This document shows positions 42,588 to 50,829 of a DNA stretch of 64,000 nucleotides, piece by piece. Source of the DNA: Halococcus saccharolyticus DSM 5350. GTDB taxonomy: Archaea > Halobacteriota > Halobacteria > Halobacteriales > Halococcaceae. The stretch spans positions 1-64,000 of the forward strand of contig NZ_AOMD01000012.1 of assembly GCF_000336915.1 (NCBI RefSeq). The letters run 5' to 3'. The translations under genes were made by a program, and so were the position numbers. The notes beneath the pieces were generated by a model, which worked only from the letters and a program-made list of their open reading frames with translations, ran no database searches and had not been told where the DNA came from. Numbering within the stretch: the first letter of the stretch is position 1; each line of letters starts with the position of its first letter.

Positions 42588-43835
42588 ATGACCAGACATC
42601 GTGATGTCGTCGTTATCGGCGGCGGGCAGGCGGGGTTGGCAACGAGTTATTATCTGTCGGAAGCGGGGTGTGATCACCTCGTCCTCGAACGGGACCGGGT
42701 GGGAGAGCGCTGGCGGAGCGAAAAGTGGGATTCGTTTACGCTGGTGACCCCGAACTGGACGAACGGACTCCCGGGATTCCCCTACGAGGGTGACGATCCG
42801 GACGGGTTCCTCTCTCGCGAGGACGTCATCGCGTACCTCGAGGCGTACGTCGACCGCTTCGATCCCCCACTGCAGTGTGGTGTCGAGGTGATGGCGGTTC
42901 AGCGGAACGACTCTGGTTTTACCGTCGAGACGACGGACGCCACGTACGAGGCAGCGAACGTCGTGGTGGCGACCGGGACGTTCCAACAGCCCCGCACACC
43001 GGCATTCAGTGCCGACGTTCCGTCGTTCGTTCGGCAGGTGCATACGAGCCGATACGGCAATCCGGAGCAGCTACCTTCTGGTGGGGTTCTCGTGGTCGGA
43101 TCCGGCCAGTCGGGCGCACAGATCGCCACGGAACTCCACGAGAGCGGGCGTGACGTGTACCTCTCGGTCAGTGGAGCTCCGAAAGCACCCCGCCGGTATC
43201 GCGGGAAGGACGTCGTCGGGTGGATGGTCGATATGGGTGGGTTCGATGCGCCCGTCGACAGTCTCGACTCGCCCGCGGATCGGTTCGCTCCATCCGTCTA
43301 CGTTTCGGGGAAAGACGGTGGCCGGGAGATCGACCTTCTCGACCTCGCTGCAGACGGGATGATGCTACTCGGACGGACAGAGGGAATTGAGGGCGGACGT
43401 CTCGTCTTTGCGAACGACCTTGAGGAGAACCTTCACAACGCGTATCGATTCTACGCGGGACTCATTGGGCAGATCGATGAACACATCGAAGCCGGGGACA
43501 TCGACGCCCCCGAACCGGAATTCGTGCCGCCGATTCCCGACGATATCTCGGTCGACAGTCCTCGAGAACTCGACTTGGAGACGGCGAACGTTCGAACCGT
43601 TATCTGGGCGACCGGGTACGAGTTCGATTTCAGCTGGGTCGAGCCCGCGACGTTCGACGAATACGGCTATCCCGTTCACGATCGTGGGGTCACCGAGGTG
43701 GCCGGCCTGTATTTCGTTGGGCTCCAGTGGTTACACACACAGGGGTCCTCGCTCCTCTTCGGTGTCGGTGACGACGCAAAACACATCACCGAACACGTTC
43801 TGAGTCGTCTGGACCGATCTTCTCCCGGCATATAG
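42588..43835 (+). CDS. Flavin-containing monooxygenase (CzcO-like)
   Basis: A 415-residue FAD- and NADPH-binding oxidoreductase. The FAD motif GGGQAG is at residues 11-16. The NADPH Rossmann motif GSGQSG lies near 170, and ATGTFQQPRTP marks the link region. WDSFTLVTPNWTNGLPGFPY is typical of CzcO/YUCCA-like flavoproteins. The C-terminal GLYFVGLQWLHTQGSSLLFGVGDDAKHI is conserved in this group. It would hydroxylate a small lipophilic or N/S-containing substrate. A broken DMT transporter follows immediately and may once have been its export partner. Confidence 0.9.
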   Translation: MTRHRDVVVIGGGQAGLATSYYLSEAGCDHLVLERDRVGERWRSEKWDSFTLVTPNWTNGLPGFPYEGDDPDGFLSREDVIAYLEAYVDRFDPPLQCGVEVMAVQRNDSGFTVETTDATYEAANVVVATGTFQQPRTPAFSADVPSFVRQVHTSRYGNPEQLPSGGVLVVGSGQSGAQIATELHESGRDVYLSVSGAPKAPRRYRGKDVVGWMVDMGGFDAPVDSLDSPADRFAPSVYVSGKDGGREIDLLDLAADGMMLLGRTEGIEGGRLVFANDLEENLHNAYRFYAGLIGQIDEHIEAGDIDAPEPEFVPPIPDDISVDSPRELDLETANVRTVIWATGYEFDFSWVEPATFDEYGYPVHDRGVTEVAGLYFVGLQWLHTQGSSLLFGVGDDAKHITEHVLSRLDRSSPGI

Positions 43836-43875
43836 AGCGGTATTCTACAGTAAGTCTCTCAGACAGACTATCGGG

Positions 43876-44765
43876 TTGTTCCTCCTCGTTACGCTCCTGT
43901 TCGGGACGGGATTCTCGGCAGTAAAGACCGGACTGTCGTTCGTTTCGCCGCTGTTGTTCGCAGCGGCCCAGATTTGCCTCTCGGCCGCTCTACTGTTGGT
44001 CTACGCCGGTGCGACGATGGAGTACTGGCATCCCCGTTCTTGGCGAGACTGCGTGGCAGTACTCGCCGGAGGACTGTTCATGATCGGTGGGACGGGCCTC
44101 GGGTTCGTCGGCCAGCAGTTCCTCGCCGCCGGCGTGGCAGCCATCATCTTCAGCCTGTCACCCGTCGTCACGGCCGTTCTCGCGTGGATTCTCTTGCCGG
44201 CGGAGCGACTGGATGGTCGCGACTACCTCGGTGTTCTTTTCGGTTTCGTCGGGATAGCGGTCGTTATCCGTCCGGATCCGGCGAGCCTTCTCGATCCGGA
44301 AGTCGTCGGGAAACTGCTCTTCTTCGCCGGCGTGACCGTCGTCGCGCTCGGGATCGTTCTGGTCCGACGGAGCCAGACTACTATGCCGGTCCCGGCGATA
44401 ACCGGCTGGGCGATGCTGCTCGGGGGACCGTCTACGTCGTATTCACGATCGCAGTCGGTGAATCAGTCGCGAGCATTCAACCGACACCCCTGTCAGTAGC
44501 GATCGTCGTCTATCTCAGCCTCTTCATTGGAGTGTTCGGGTTCGTCACGTACCTCGAACTGATCGGCGAGGTAGGGGCGCTGAAAGCGAGTCTGACGACG
44601 CGCCTCACGCCGATTGCTGTCCTTGCTGTCGGATGGTTGTTGCTTGACGAACGGATACAGCCCGTGGCGCTCATCGGCTTCGGAATCATCGTCGCCGGGT
44701 TCGTGCTGTTGGAAAGCCGCGACATCACCGCCGAACTCGCCAAGTACCGCAGTCAGTTTCCGTGA
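43876..44765 (+). pseudogene. DMT transporter, frameshifted and lacking a clear start
   Basis: Ten-helix EamA transporter paralogous to the gene at 40184 (GTGFSAVKTGLSFVSPLL; GLGFVGQQFLAAGVAAIIFS). The frame breaks near 44425 after GWAMLLGG: one more G in the run CTCGGGGGACC would restore the reading into TVYVVFTIAVGES, which then runs to 44765 in the third frame. Upstream, the frame is open from 43804 with conserved-looking residues (RQTIGLFLL) but holds no ATG or GTG; TTG 43876 is the only candidate. Either both are decay or the G-run is a sequencing error. Confidence 0.75.
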
Positions 44766-45293
44766 CCGATCCCGTCCGGTAGTCTCGTCGTGAAGGGAGA
44801 CGCAGACGGGAAGCGACATCGAGAGCGATGCATCCGGACCCGTCCCCCGCCGAAGGGATAGCGGGCGCTGTTTTCCCTGACCCGTCCCTCTTCCTCGGGG
44901 CGCTGTGGGCGGGAGATAGTCTCGGCACGCTACGGTTCGATAGTTCTGCTCCGTAGGGCCGGGATACTGTACTGACTCTCGCGGCTATCGGACGCCTCGG
45001 TGGCGGTTGTAGCGGTGGCGATCCATGCACGCGTTGTGAGCGCGACCGGATCACAGAATTCGACCACTCGAGTACCACGAGCCATTCAGCACGCTTGGAA
45101 CGGCTCGGTCACTCGAAGAAGGAACGACCGTCATGCCATGGATCACACGGCCTCGAGGGTCGTGTGGTAGTTCAGCGGCACTCGGCTGGGATCGTCCCGG
45201 ACGTGCTCCCGGCGTTACTGAACATGACGTCGACTTCCGTGACGACGATACCGGTTCCGCCGGGACGGCGACAACCGGCACCCGGTGGTCCGT
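44766..45293. other. Decayed stretch without a supported gene
   Basis: No gene is supported in these 528 bases. On the minus strand about 45175-45235 reads DVMFSNAGSTSGTIPAE, resembling the NAG motif of a short-chain dehydrogenase, but it is only about 20 codons between stops or frame changes. GC is high, so this is probably the remains of backbone-like genes. Confidence 0.45.
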
Positions 45294-45665
45294 TCAGCCC
45301 GTCTCGTTCGCATCCGTGGCGGTCGTCTCCACTCGCTCGATCCCGGTGATGGCGGGTTCGTCATCGATGGTGGCCCGGAGCTCCTCGCCGCCGAGCGGGA
45401 TCGTCACACGCGCCAGCCACGGATCCTCGGAGACGAGCGTCGTCCGGTTGTCGCTGACACACCAGTCGAACTCCCAGTATGGCGTCTTGATCAGGTCGAC
45501 GCCGTGGTGGTGATAGAAGCCGATGACCGCCGGCTGAAAGAGCAGCGGTAACCCGATGGCGTGTCCGCTCCATCGGGTGCAATGCTCGCAGTCGTACTTG
45601 ACTGCATCGCCGTCACTGTGTTCCGCTAATCTACAGAAGAGCGTCCTGACTACTTGTAGAAAGGA
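45294..45665 (-). pseudogene. C-terminal fragment of a DUF7351-like HTH regulator
   Basis: A 123-codon open frame without a start codon (a TGA precedes it at 45666-45668). It reads RLAEHSDGDAVKYDCEHC, then LLFQPAVIGFYHHHGVDLIK, WEFDWCVSDNRTTLVSEDPW and LGGEELRATIDDEPA. This matches the C-terminal half of the complete regulator at 51933 (YHPAVVGFYHDHGLAL and following) in order and spacing. The DNA-binding N-terminal half is gone. It is probably not expressed as a functional protein. Confidence 0.7.
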
Positions 45666-46013
45666 TCAGCCACCCAAGAGAGTTACAGCCGACGCTTCAA
45701 AATAATATCAAAATTCTGTATTTGTTCTAGATGATTTGGCCACTTCTTCTTAGATTGCGAGAGAATAATCGCCAGACATCCACGGTTTCACGCAGTCCCG
45801 GAATTGAATGACAATACCTCACATCCAAGCGTATGGGGGATTTGTACACAGATGCGATTCGGAGTAACCACAGAGGTGGTTGGGGATGGAAAACGTCATT
45901 CAGTGGACGAAGATCTCCATCACGAGCAGTCAGGGGAGCCATCCGTCCAAGATCGATCTGTTCAGTAGACCGTCTTGGGCGAGACCGATCGTAGCGAGAG
46001 GGGGGACGAGCGC
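45666..46013. other. Non-coding stretch, AT-rich then mixed
   Basis: No gene is supported in these 348 bases. The first 80 bases are AT-rich (CAAAATAATATCAAAATTCT). The last 20 contain GAGAGGGGGGACGAG directly before the HTH_10 start at 46014, a probable ribosome binding site. Confidence 0.5.
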
Positions 46014-46682
46014 ATGAGTATCATCGCAACGTACCAGCTCGACCATCCAGAATACCTCCAGATATTCGAACGATTCCCTGCTCTCGAACTCGATGTCGAA
46101 CAAATCGTTGCCTGCAGTCCCGAGACTCTCTCGGTGACGGTCTGGGCCGAGACAGAGGATCAGGCGGCATTCGAAAGCGAACTCGAGCGTACGAATGCCG
46201 TCGAGTCGATCGAGTATCGCGATCACCACGCCGACCGGACGCTCTACCAAATCCGTACGCCGGTCTCGAAAACAACCTACTGGGACTGGACGGGACTCGG
46301 CGGTGTGTTGCTCGACTGTACAGCGACGGCCGATGGTGTGACGATGCGGATGCGCTTTCCCGATCGGGAGGCACTCACAACCTATCGAAAATGCTGTCGA
46401 GATCAGGGCATCAACTTCACTCTCACCGGCCTCACCAACGGCGATCCAGACATCTCCGCGAACGAACACCCGCTGACATCGGCACAACACGAACTCCTTA
46501 TAGTAGCCATCGACCGTGGCTATTTCTCGATTCCACGCGAAACCGGTCTTGGCGAGCTCGCGGCAACGTTTGAAATCTCCGATCAGGCGGCATCCGAGCG
46601 ACTCCGGCGGGGTCTTTCGAACTTGCTTAAGAGCGGATCAGTCAATGCATCATCCACTCCCTCTTCTGGAGAGTTGCGGTGA
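46014..46682 (+). CDS. HTH_10 (bacterio-opsin activator-like) regulator C
   Basis: A 222-residue Bat-type regulator, more diverged than the other two. The N-terminal domain opens MSIIATYQLDHPEYLQIF, contains TLYQIRTPVSKTTYWDWTG, and MRMRFPDREALTTYRKCC matches the FPDR segment of its paralogues. The HTH_10 lies at about 162-212: YFSIPRETGLGELAATFEISDQAASERLRRG. ATG 46014 is preceded by a GGGGGG-ACGAG purine tract, suggesting a leadered message unlike regulator A. A strong hairpin at 46698 follows the stop. Confidence 0.85.
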   Translation: MSIIATYQLDHPEYLQIFERFPALELDVEQIVACSPETLSVTVWAETEDQAAFESELERTNAVESIEYRDHHADRTLYQIRTPVSKTTYWDWTGLGGVLLDCTATADGVTMRMRFPDREALTTYRKCCRDQGINFTLTGLTNGDPDISANEHPLTSAQHELLIVAIDRGYFSIPRETGLGELAATFEISDQAASERLRRGLSNLLKSGSVNASSTPSSGELR

Positions 46683-46697
46683 CAGAGTAAGAGGCAA

Positions 46698-46733
46698 CCC
46701 GGCTAGCACGGTGGTTGGAAAGTGCTGGCCGGG
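46698..46733 (+). terminator. Stem-loop after HTH_10 regulator C
   Basis: CCCGGCTAGCAC (46698-46709) pairs with GTGCTGGCCGGG (46722-46733), 12 base pairs with one G-U, loop of 12. It begins 16 bases after the stop codon. Only short pyrimidine runs follow (TTGTCCTCTC), so termination is plausible but not certain. Confidence 0.5.
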
Positions 46734-46888
46734 CTGCCATTGTCCTCTCTATGCTCTATGGTTAAAGAGGTTTGTGAGAAACTGAGTGAACAATACCGAG
46801 TTAGATTCGTCGACTGCAAGCAGCGCAATCGGTAAGCGTGTCGCAAGCTTAAGTTCCTCCACTCCATCCTTCGGATGGTGGTTGGACT

Positions 46889-47701
46889 GTGGCAACTGAT
46901 GCGGAACAAGAGGCGGTCGAGCTGTTACAGAATCTCGGGCTCAAGGAGTACGAGGCAAAGTGTTTCGTCGCGTTGACGCGCCTTCCATCCGGGACGGCAA
47001 AGGATATCAGCGACATCGCAGCCGTCCCCCGAACCCGCGTCTACGACGCCGTCCGGGTTCTCGAATCCGATGGATTAGTCGCGATCCAGCACGGCAATCC
47101 GCAGCGATTTCGTGCCCTCTCGGTCGAGGAAGCGGTCGATATCCTCGGCGAGCGCTACACGGACCGTATCGACGACCTCGAACGCACCCTTCACGAGGTT
47201 GAACCACACGACGGAGAGGAGACTCGATCCAGCCAGGAGGTCTGGGCGCTTTCAGGGCGTGAGGCGATCGAAGCACGCACCACTCAGATCGTCGCGGAGA
47301 CGACCAAGGAACTCATCTTCATTGTGGGGGCCGAGACCGCCCTCACCGAGAAATTGTACGACACCCTCGGCGCGACGGCTGAGCGTGATGTTGATGTTCT
47401 CGTTGGCGCGGTCTCGTCGGGAGCGCGCGACCGGTTCCGCGATCGTCTTCCCGAGGCGGAGGTGTTCGAGACGGAACTCGACTGGCTCAACGAACCCGAG
47501 GAAGAGGACGAACCCTCGATCGGGCTGCTGGTAATGGTCGATCGGAACGTCCTACTCGTGAGCTCCCAAACCGATCACGGATCCGGCGAGCAACCGACTG
47601 AATCGGCGGTGTACGGGAGGGGCTTCTCGAACGGACTGGTGGTGATCGCCCGGCGGTTGCTGGCACGCGGACTGCTGGCCGAGCGCGATCCCGCACAGTG
47701 A
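46889..47701 (+). CDS. TrmB family transcriptional regulator
   Basis: A 270-residue regulator. The N-terminal TrmB winged helix (about 8-75) reads LLQNLGLKEYEAKCFVALTRLPSGTAKDISDIAAVPRTRVYDAVRVLES; the C-terminal effector region has VWALSGREAIEARTTQIV and a PLD-like segment. It starts with GTG 46889; AGCTTAAGTT near 46847 is a TATA candidate about 35 bases upstream. It converges on a second TrmB gene (47802-48581) of similar design, so the two are probably paralogues. The usual sugar ligand of TrmB cannot be inferred for this shorter type. Confidence 0.88.
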   Translation: MATDAEQEAVELLQNLGLKEYEAKCFVALTRLPSGTAKDISDIAAVPRTRVYDAVRVLESDGLVAIQHGNPQRFRALSVEEAVDILGERYTDRIDDLERTLHEVEPHDGEETRSSQEVWALSGREAIEARTTQIVAETTKELIFIVGAETALTEKLYDTLGATAERDVDVLVGAVSSGARDRFRDRLPEAEVFETELDWLNEPEEEDEPSIGLLVMVDRNVLLVSSQTDHGSGEQPTESAVYGRGFSNGLVVIARRLLARGLLAERDPAQ

Positions 47702-47801
47702 GTCATCCCATCGTGCTGTAACCTCTGCGTACGTATCCCTCTGTGACCGAGACGCTTCGAGGTCGTTCCTTCACACTGGCGAGCGGTGGCTACAGCGGTG
47801 T

Positions 47802-48581
47802 TTACTCGTCGTCCTCACGCTGAAATCGCCAGGTGAAGATCGCCCGCAGCACTACCACGAGGCTGTTGTACTCGCCTGCGCCCCAGATGGCCGTCTCCTC
47901 GCTGCCATCGGCCGAATCGGGGAGTAACACACTCACGAGTGCGGTCTGATCGTCGGTGATGAGGAGGCTGCCCGCGGACGCTTCCTCCCAGTCCCAGAGC
48001 GTCTCGAACAGCGTCGCCTCGGGAATCCGGTCTTGGACGCGTTGTTGGACCTCTTCGGAGATGCCTGCGAGGCGGATCTCGACGCCGCGCTCGGCCGCGG
48101 CCGCCAGCTCGTCGAGATGGTCTTCGGTCAGCAACTCGTCGACGGTCATGTAGACGAGTTCGTCGTCGGTGTCGTCGATGAACTCCAGTGCTCGGCTGGT
48201 CACTGCCTTCCGACCAGTGGTGGTCCAGACCCCGAGTTCCTCTCGCCGTGGTTCGGCGGGATCGAGTTGGGTCAGCGCGTCTTCGAGGCGCGCGATGAGG
48301 TTTTCGTGGTCGAGCCGGAGCTTTCGGAGGGCGGTTTCGTGGGAGACAGTCGTGAACGTCTGTGGCGTCGAGTGCTGGATGTCGACGAGGCCGCGATCGT
48401 GGAGGGATTCGACGGCATCGTAGACACGGGTCCGCGGGACGTGATCGATCTCGGCGACCTCCTTCGCGGTGCCTGTTCCAAGCTGGATAAGGGCGACGAA
48501 CGTGCTCGCCTCGTACTCGGTGAGCCCCAACTGTTCGAGTTGGGCGACGGCTATCTCTCGTGGCTGCTGTGTGTTTGCCAT
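47802..48581 (-). CDS. TrmB family transcriptional regulator
   Basis: A 259-residue paralogue of the convergent TrmB gene. The winged helix reads LEQLGLTEYEASTFVALIQLGTGTAKEVAEIDHVPRTRVYDAVESLH. The effector region has VWTTTGRKAVTSRALEFI and an ISEEVQQRVQDRIPEATLFETLWDWEE segment matching GARDRFRDRLPEAEVFETELDW in its partner. ATG 48581 begins the homologous part; the frame is open 33 codons upstream without support. A small zinc protein lies 53 bases upstream on the same strand. Confidence 0.88.
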   Translation of the reverse strand: MANTQQPREIAVAQLEQLGLTEYEASTFVALIQLGTGTAKEVAEIDHVPRTRVYDAVESLHDRGLVDIQHSTPQTFTTVSHETALRKLRLDHENLIARLEDALTQLDPAEPRREELGVWTTTGRKAVTSRALEFIDDTDDELVYMTVDELLTEDHLDELAAAAERGVEIRLAGISEEVQQRVQDRIPEATLFETLWDWEEASAGSLLITDDQTALVSVLLPDSADGSEETAIWGAGEYNSLVVVLRAIFTWRFQREDDE

Positions 48582-48634
48582 TGTACCACCGTGGTTTCGC
48601 GCGGTAGGGGAGCGGAAAGCAATCGTTCCATGAT

Positions 48635-48850
48635 TCACTCCGAGAGGTCGCTGAAGAGCGCTTCCCAGCACGAGTGACACAATCGACGCTCGATACGCCG
48701 ATTTTGTGCGGTGTCACTTTCGTCCTGGAGAATTATCATGTGGCGTGGATACGGACTGTCGGCGACATGGTCTCGACAGAGCGGGCACTCGTCCGTGGTT
48801 GTGGTCGTGGATTCGTTCCTACTTGTTCGGGCCCATGGAACATCGCTCAT
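48635..48850 (-). CDS. Small CxxC zinc-binding protein
   Basis: A 71-residue protein with Cys22/Cys25 (CPLC) and Cys58/Cys61 (CHSC), 32 residues apart, the same spacing as in the protein at 16891-17142. The DESDTAQNRRIERRLCHSCWEAL ending also parallels that protein's ESGSDGDEETIRMVCADCWSGL, so both belong to one family. It is upstream of and on the same strand as the TrmB gene. Function unknown. Confidence 0.7.
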   Translation of the reverse strand: MSDVPWARTSRNESTTTTTDECPLCRDHVADSPYPRHMIILQDESDTAQNRRIERRLCHSCWEALFSDLSE

Positions 48851-48951
48851 TTCGATCACTCCCGAACGAGTATACCCGCTCGGTTGGGCGTACATTATAC
48901 TCTCTATCGGTATTAGTGTTTTGTGAGAATTTGGGTGACAGCTTCTCACTC

Positions 48952-49167
48952 ATGGAACGTGGTGTGAGGAGTCGCTACGCTCTTACGGAGTGGTTTGCCG
49001 GTATCCTCCTGTCTGCTATTGGTATCTACTCCAATGTCTTCATCGCATTATGGCGTGGAAGCAGCCGGGTGGGAGTGCATGATCGACGACAGCCATCGAG
49101 ATGCTGGGAGAAAGCTGCAGACGATAATCACCGCATCAAATCCAATTTCGCACCTTTCAATACATAG
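48952..49167 (+). CDS. Doubtful small membrane ORF
   Basis: A 71-residue ORF whose first about 37 residues look real: a basic start (MERGVRSRYALTEW) and one hydrophobic helix (FAGILLSAIGIYSNVFIALW). The rest is basic and low quality, perhaps because of a frame change. It lies in the otherwise empty AT-rich gap 48851-49248. It could equally be chance or a broken gene. Confidence 0.3.
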   Translation: MERGVRSRYALTEWFAGILLSAIGIYSNVFIALWRGSSRVGVHDRRQPSRCWEKAADDNHRIKSNFAPFNT

Positions 49168-49248
49168 AATCATTCTAATCGATACAATTGACGTCCTCTA
49201 AGCAGAAGATGTGCCTGAATTTTCAACAGGTGAGTTAAGATAATAAAT

Positions 49249-49587
49249 CTAAGAGAATATCATTGGAAAGTGTGAGTAAGATGTATCGCCGCGGTCATAT
49301 TGGCATTGCACTCCTGGCCTACGCATCGATCGCTTACGGCCTCGGGCATAATCAAGCAGCGCCGGGGTAATGTCCAGACCTGTGGCGCTGGCACCTCGTC
49401 GGGCGGTGGTGATGGCGACATTTCCGGTCCCACAGCCGACATCCAGCACGGTGTCGTTCGCACTGACGTTCGTCGCCTCGACGAGACGAGCTGCCATGGA
49501 CAGGAAATGCGGTGCGACGTCCGAATAGGACCCGAGCGTCCACACCCGTTTCACTCGCTCCTCGGGAGACGACACTTCTTGATCCAT
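49249..49587 (-). pseudogene. SAM-dependent methyltransferase, N-terminal fragment
   Basis: A 112-residue N-terminal part of a class I methyltransferase. It contains VWTLGSYSDVAPHFLSMAARLVE and motif I, VLDVGCGTGNVAI, at 47-59, then GLDITPALLDYAR (motif II). After about residue 90 the sequence loses resemblance and ends near what would be motif IV (FPMIFS). A full enzyme would be about 240-270 residues, so the catalytic fold is incomplete. It is truncated at an AT-rich boundary. Confidence 0.7.
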
Positions 49588-49684
49588 GGTAACAAACTAC
49601 GCCACAGGCCAGCATAACACTATGCTCTGAGCGATTCATCCTCTGTATCGGTCTCGTCGGTGGTGGCAGAATTATGGTAACTTC

Positions 49685-49725
49685 TGTAGGTGATGCTGCA
49701 TACAGGGTGCCTATGTAGCAACCAG
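49685..49725 (-). repeat. Dispersed short repeat, copy 8
   Basis: Minus-strand reading GCTACATAGGCACCCTGTAT then GCAGC resembles copies 5 and 7. It lies between the methyltransferase fragment and the DUF4260 gene. Confidence 0.4.
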
Positions 49726-49766
49726 CCCGCCGAAATACTCATCATCTCTGTTGAAAGAACTGCCTC

Positions 49767-50153
49767 ATGGACCCACGGACGTTCCTGCGTGTCGAGGGAC
49801 TGGCCGCGTTGACAATCGCGCTAAGTGGCTATTTCACGCTCAACGGGCCGATTTGGATGTTGATCGTCCTTGGGCTGGCTCCGGATCTGTCGATGATCGG
49901 GTACCTCGTTGGTCCTCGGCTCGGCAGTCTGACCTACAACGTTGTCCATACGTATACGCTGCCGCTTGCTCTCGGTTCCATCGGCTACTGGGGCGACATC
50001 CGACTGGCCCTCCTCGTCGCACTGATCTGGATCGGCCATATCGGCGTGGACCGATTCGTCGGCTACGGCCTCAAATTTGAAACCGGATTCAAAGACACGC
50101 ATCTCTCTACCCAGCCCGCTCCGATTGATAGGTTTACCCAGTCCGATCAGTAG
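49767..50153 (+). CDS. DUF4260 family membrane protein
   Basis: A 128-residue protein with four short hydrophobic helices and the DUF4260 pattern: LRVEGLAALTIALSGYF, LGLAPDLSMIGYLVGPRLGSLTYNVVHTY, then ALIWIGHIGVDRFVGYGLKFETGFKDTHL. The His and Asp residues within and next to helices (PDLSM, HIGVDR) are the conserved ones I know of; function unknown. ATG 49767 is the obvious start. Confidence 0.88.
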   Translation: MDPRTFLRVEGLAALTIALSGYFTLNGPIWMLIVLGLAPDLSMIGYLVGPRLGSLTYNVVHTYTLPLALGSIGYWGDIRLALLVALIWIGHIGVDRFVGYGLKFETGFKDTHLSTQPAPIDRFTQSDQ

Positions 50154-50162
50154 CCGATTTGC

Positions 50163-50210
50163 TGAATAGATCTTCTGTATCTTGTACGCCGATTTTGGCA
50201 GATAGCCGAT
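50163..50210 (+). repeat. Dispersed short repeat, copy 9
   Basis: ATAGATCTTCTGTATCTTGT then ACGCCGATTTTGGCAGATAG CC matches the right part of copy 3 (CTTGCACGCCGATTT, then CAGGTAGC) and copy 10. It begins ten bases after the DUF4260 stop. Confidence 0.5.
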
Positions 50211-50381
50211 CTGTGATAGTGGAAAGTACGAAGACTTCAGCGAATCCCTATAGAACATATGCCCGCACCCCATGCTGACTGTTCTATGACATCCTCATAG
50301 ATGGTTATGAATGAGGAATCAACCCAACTGATCTCTACTTAGACTATCAAAGAAACAACTGAATCCGACGAACGTTTACCC

Positions 50382-50528
50382 GGAAAGAGTTGATTAGCGG
50401 GAGTCCACCACGGATCCATGACAGACGATGCTGGTGGAAGCCAACTCTAACTTCCATTTGGAATGAGTTGATGTGCCAAAATCTCACCACGAGGACACAT
50501 GGTGGCTCAGGGCCAACTCTAACCCTTC
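50382..50528. repeat. Two tandem stem-loop units (candidate ncRNA)
   Basis: Two units of about 70 bases, 50382-50455 and 50460-50528. Each begins GGAAAGAGTTG or GGAATGAGTTG and ends with the identical 12-mer GCCAACTCTAAC, so the ends pair (GAGTTG with CAACTC). Inside unit 1 TCCACCA (50404-50410) pairs with TGGTGGA (50432-50438); inside unit 2 TCACCA (50484-50489) pairs with TGGTGG (50500-50505), one G-U. The connecting bases differ, so structure is kept while sequence changes. The 676-base gap 50154-50829 holds this and short-repeat copy 9, and no gene I can support. Confidence 0.6.
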
Positions 50529-50829
50529 GCGTTGGTCAACAGTAGTTGTCTTATCAGCCAAATATTCGCTCGAACACCTCCATTTCTGCTTTGATCACCT
50601 CACTTCTACACACTTCTCTTTGATATATTAGCTCTTTCGGTCGTTTATGACTTGTTGCCAAGCGGTCGGATCAGGGTGGGGTTGGAGGGCGATCGCTGGT
50701 AATTCGTCAGAAAGTGGGTGGCATAACTGAAAATCTTGGTATATGGAAGAGAGTCCGGAAAAATATGAACAATTGGGCCGAAATACGTTTAAACTCTGGT
50801 ATCTAGTCCGATATCGTAGTGATAAACGC

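Noticed and set aside
45175-45235. Short-chain dehydrogenase gene
   Set aside because: Only about 20 codons on the minus strand resemble the NAG motif region; no Rossmann glycine motif or active-site Tyr-Lys nearby.
50382-50528. CRISPR array
   Set aside because: There are only two units, each an internally paired element with no constant repeat alternating with unique spacers, and no cas genes are in the window.
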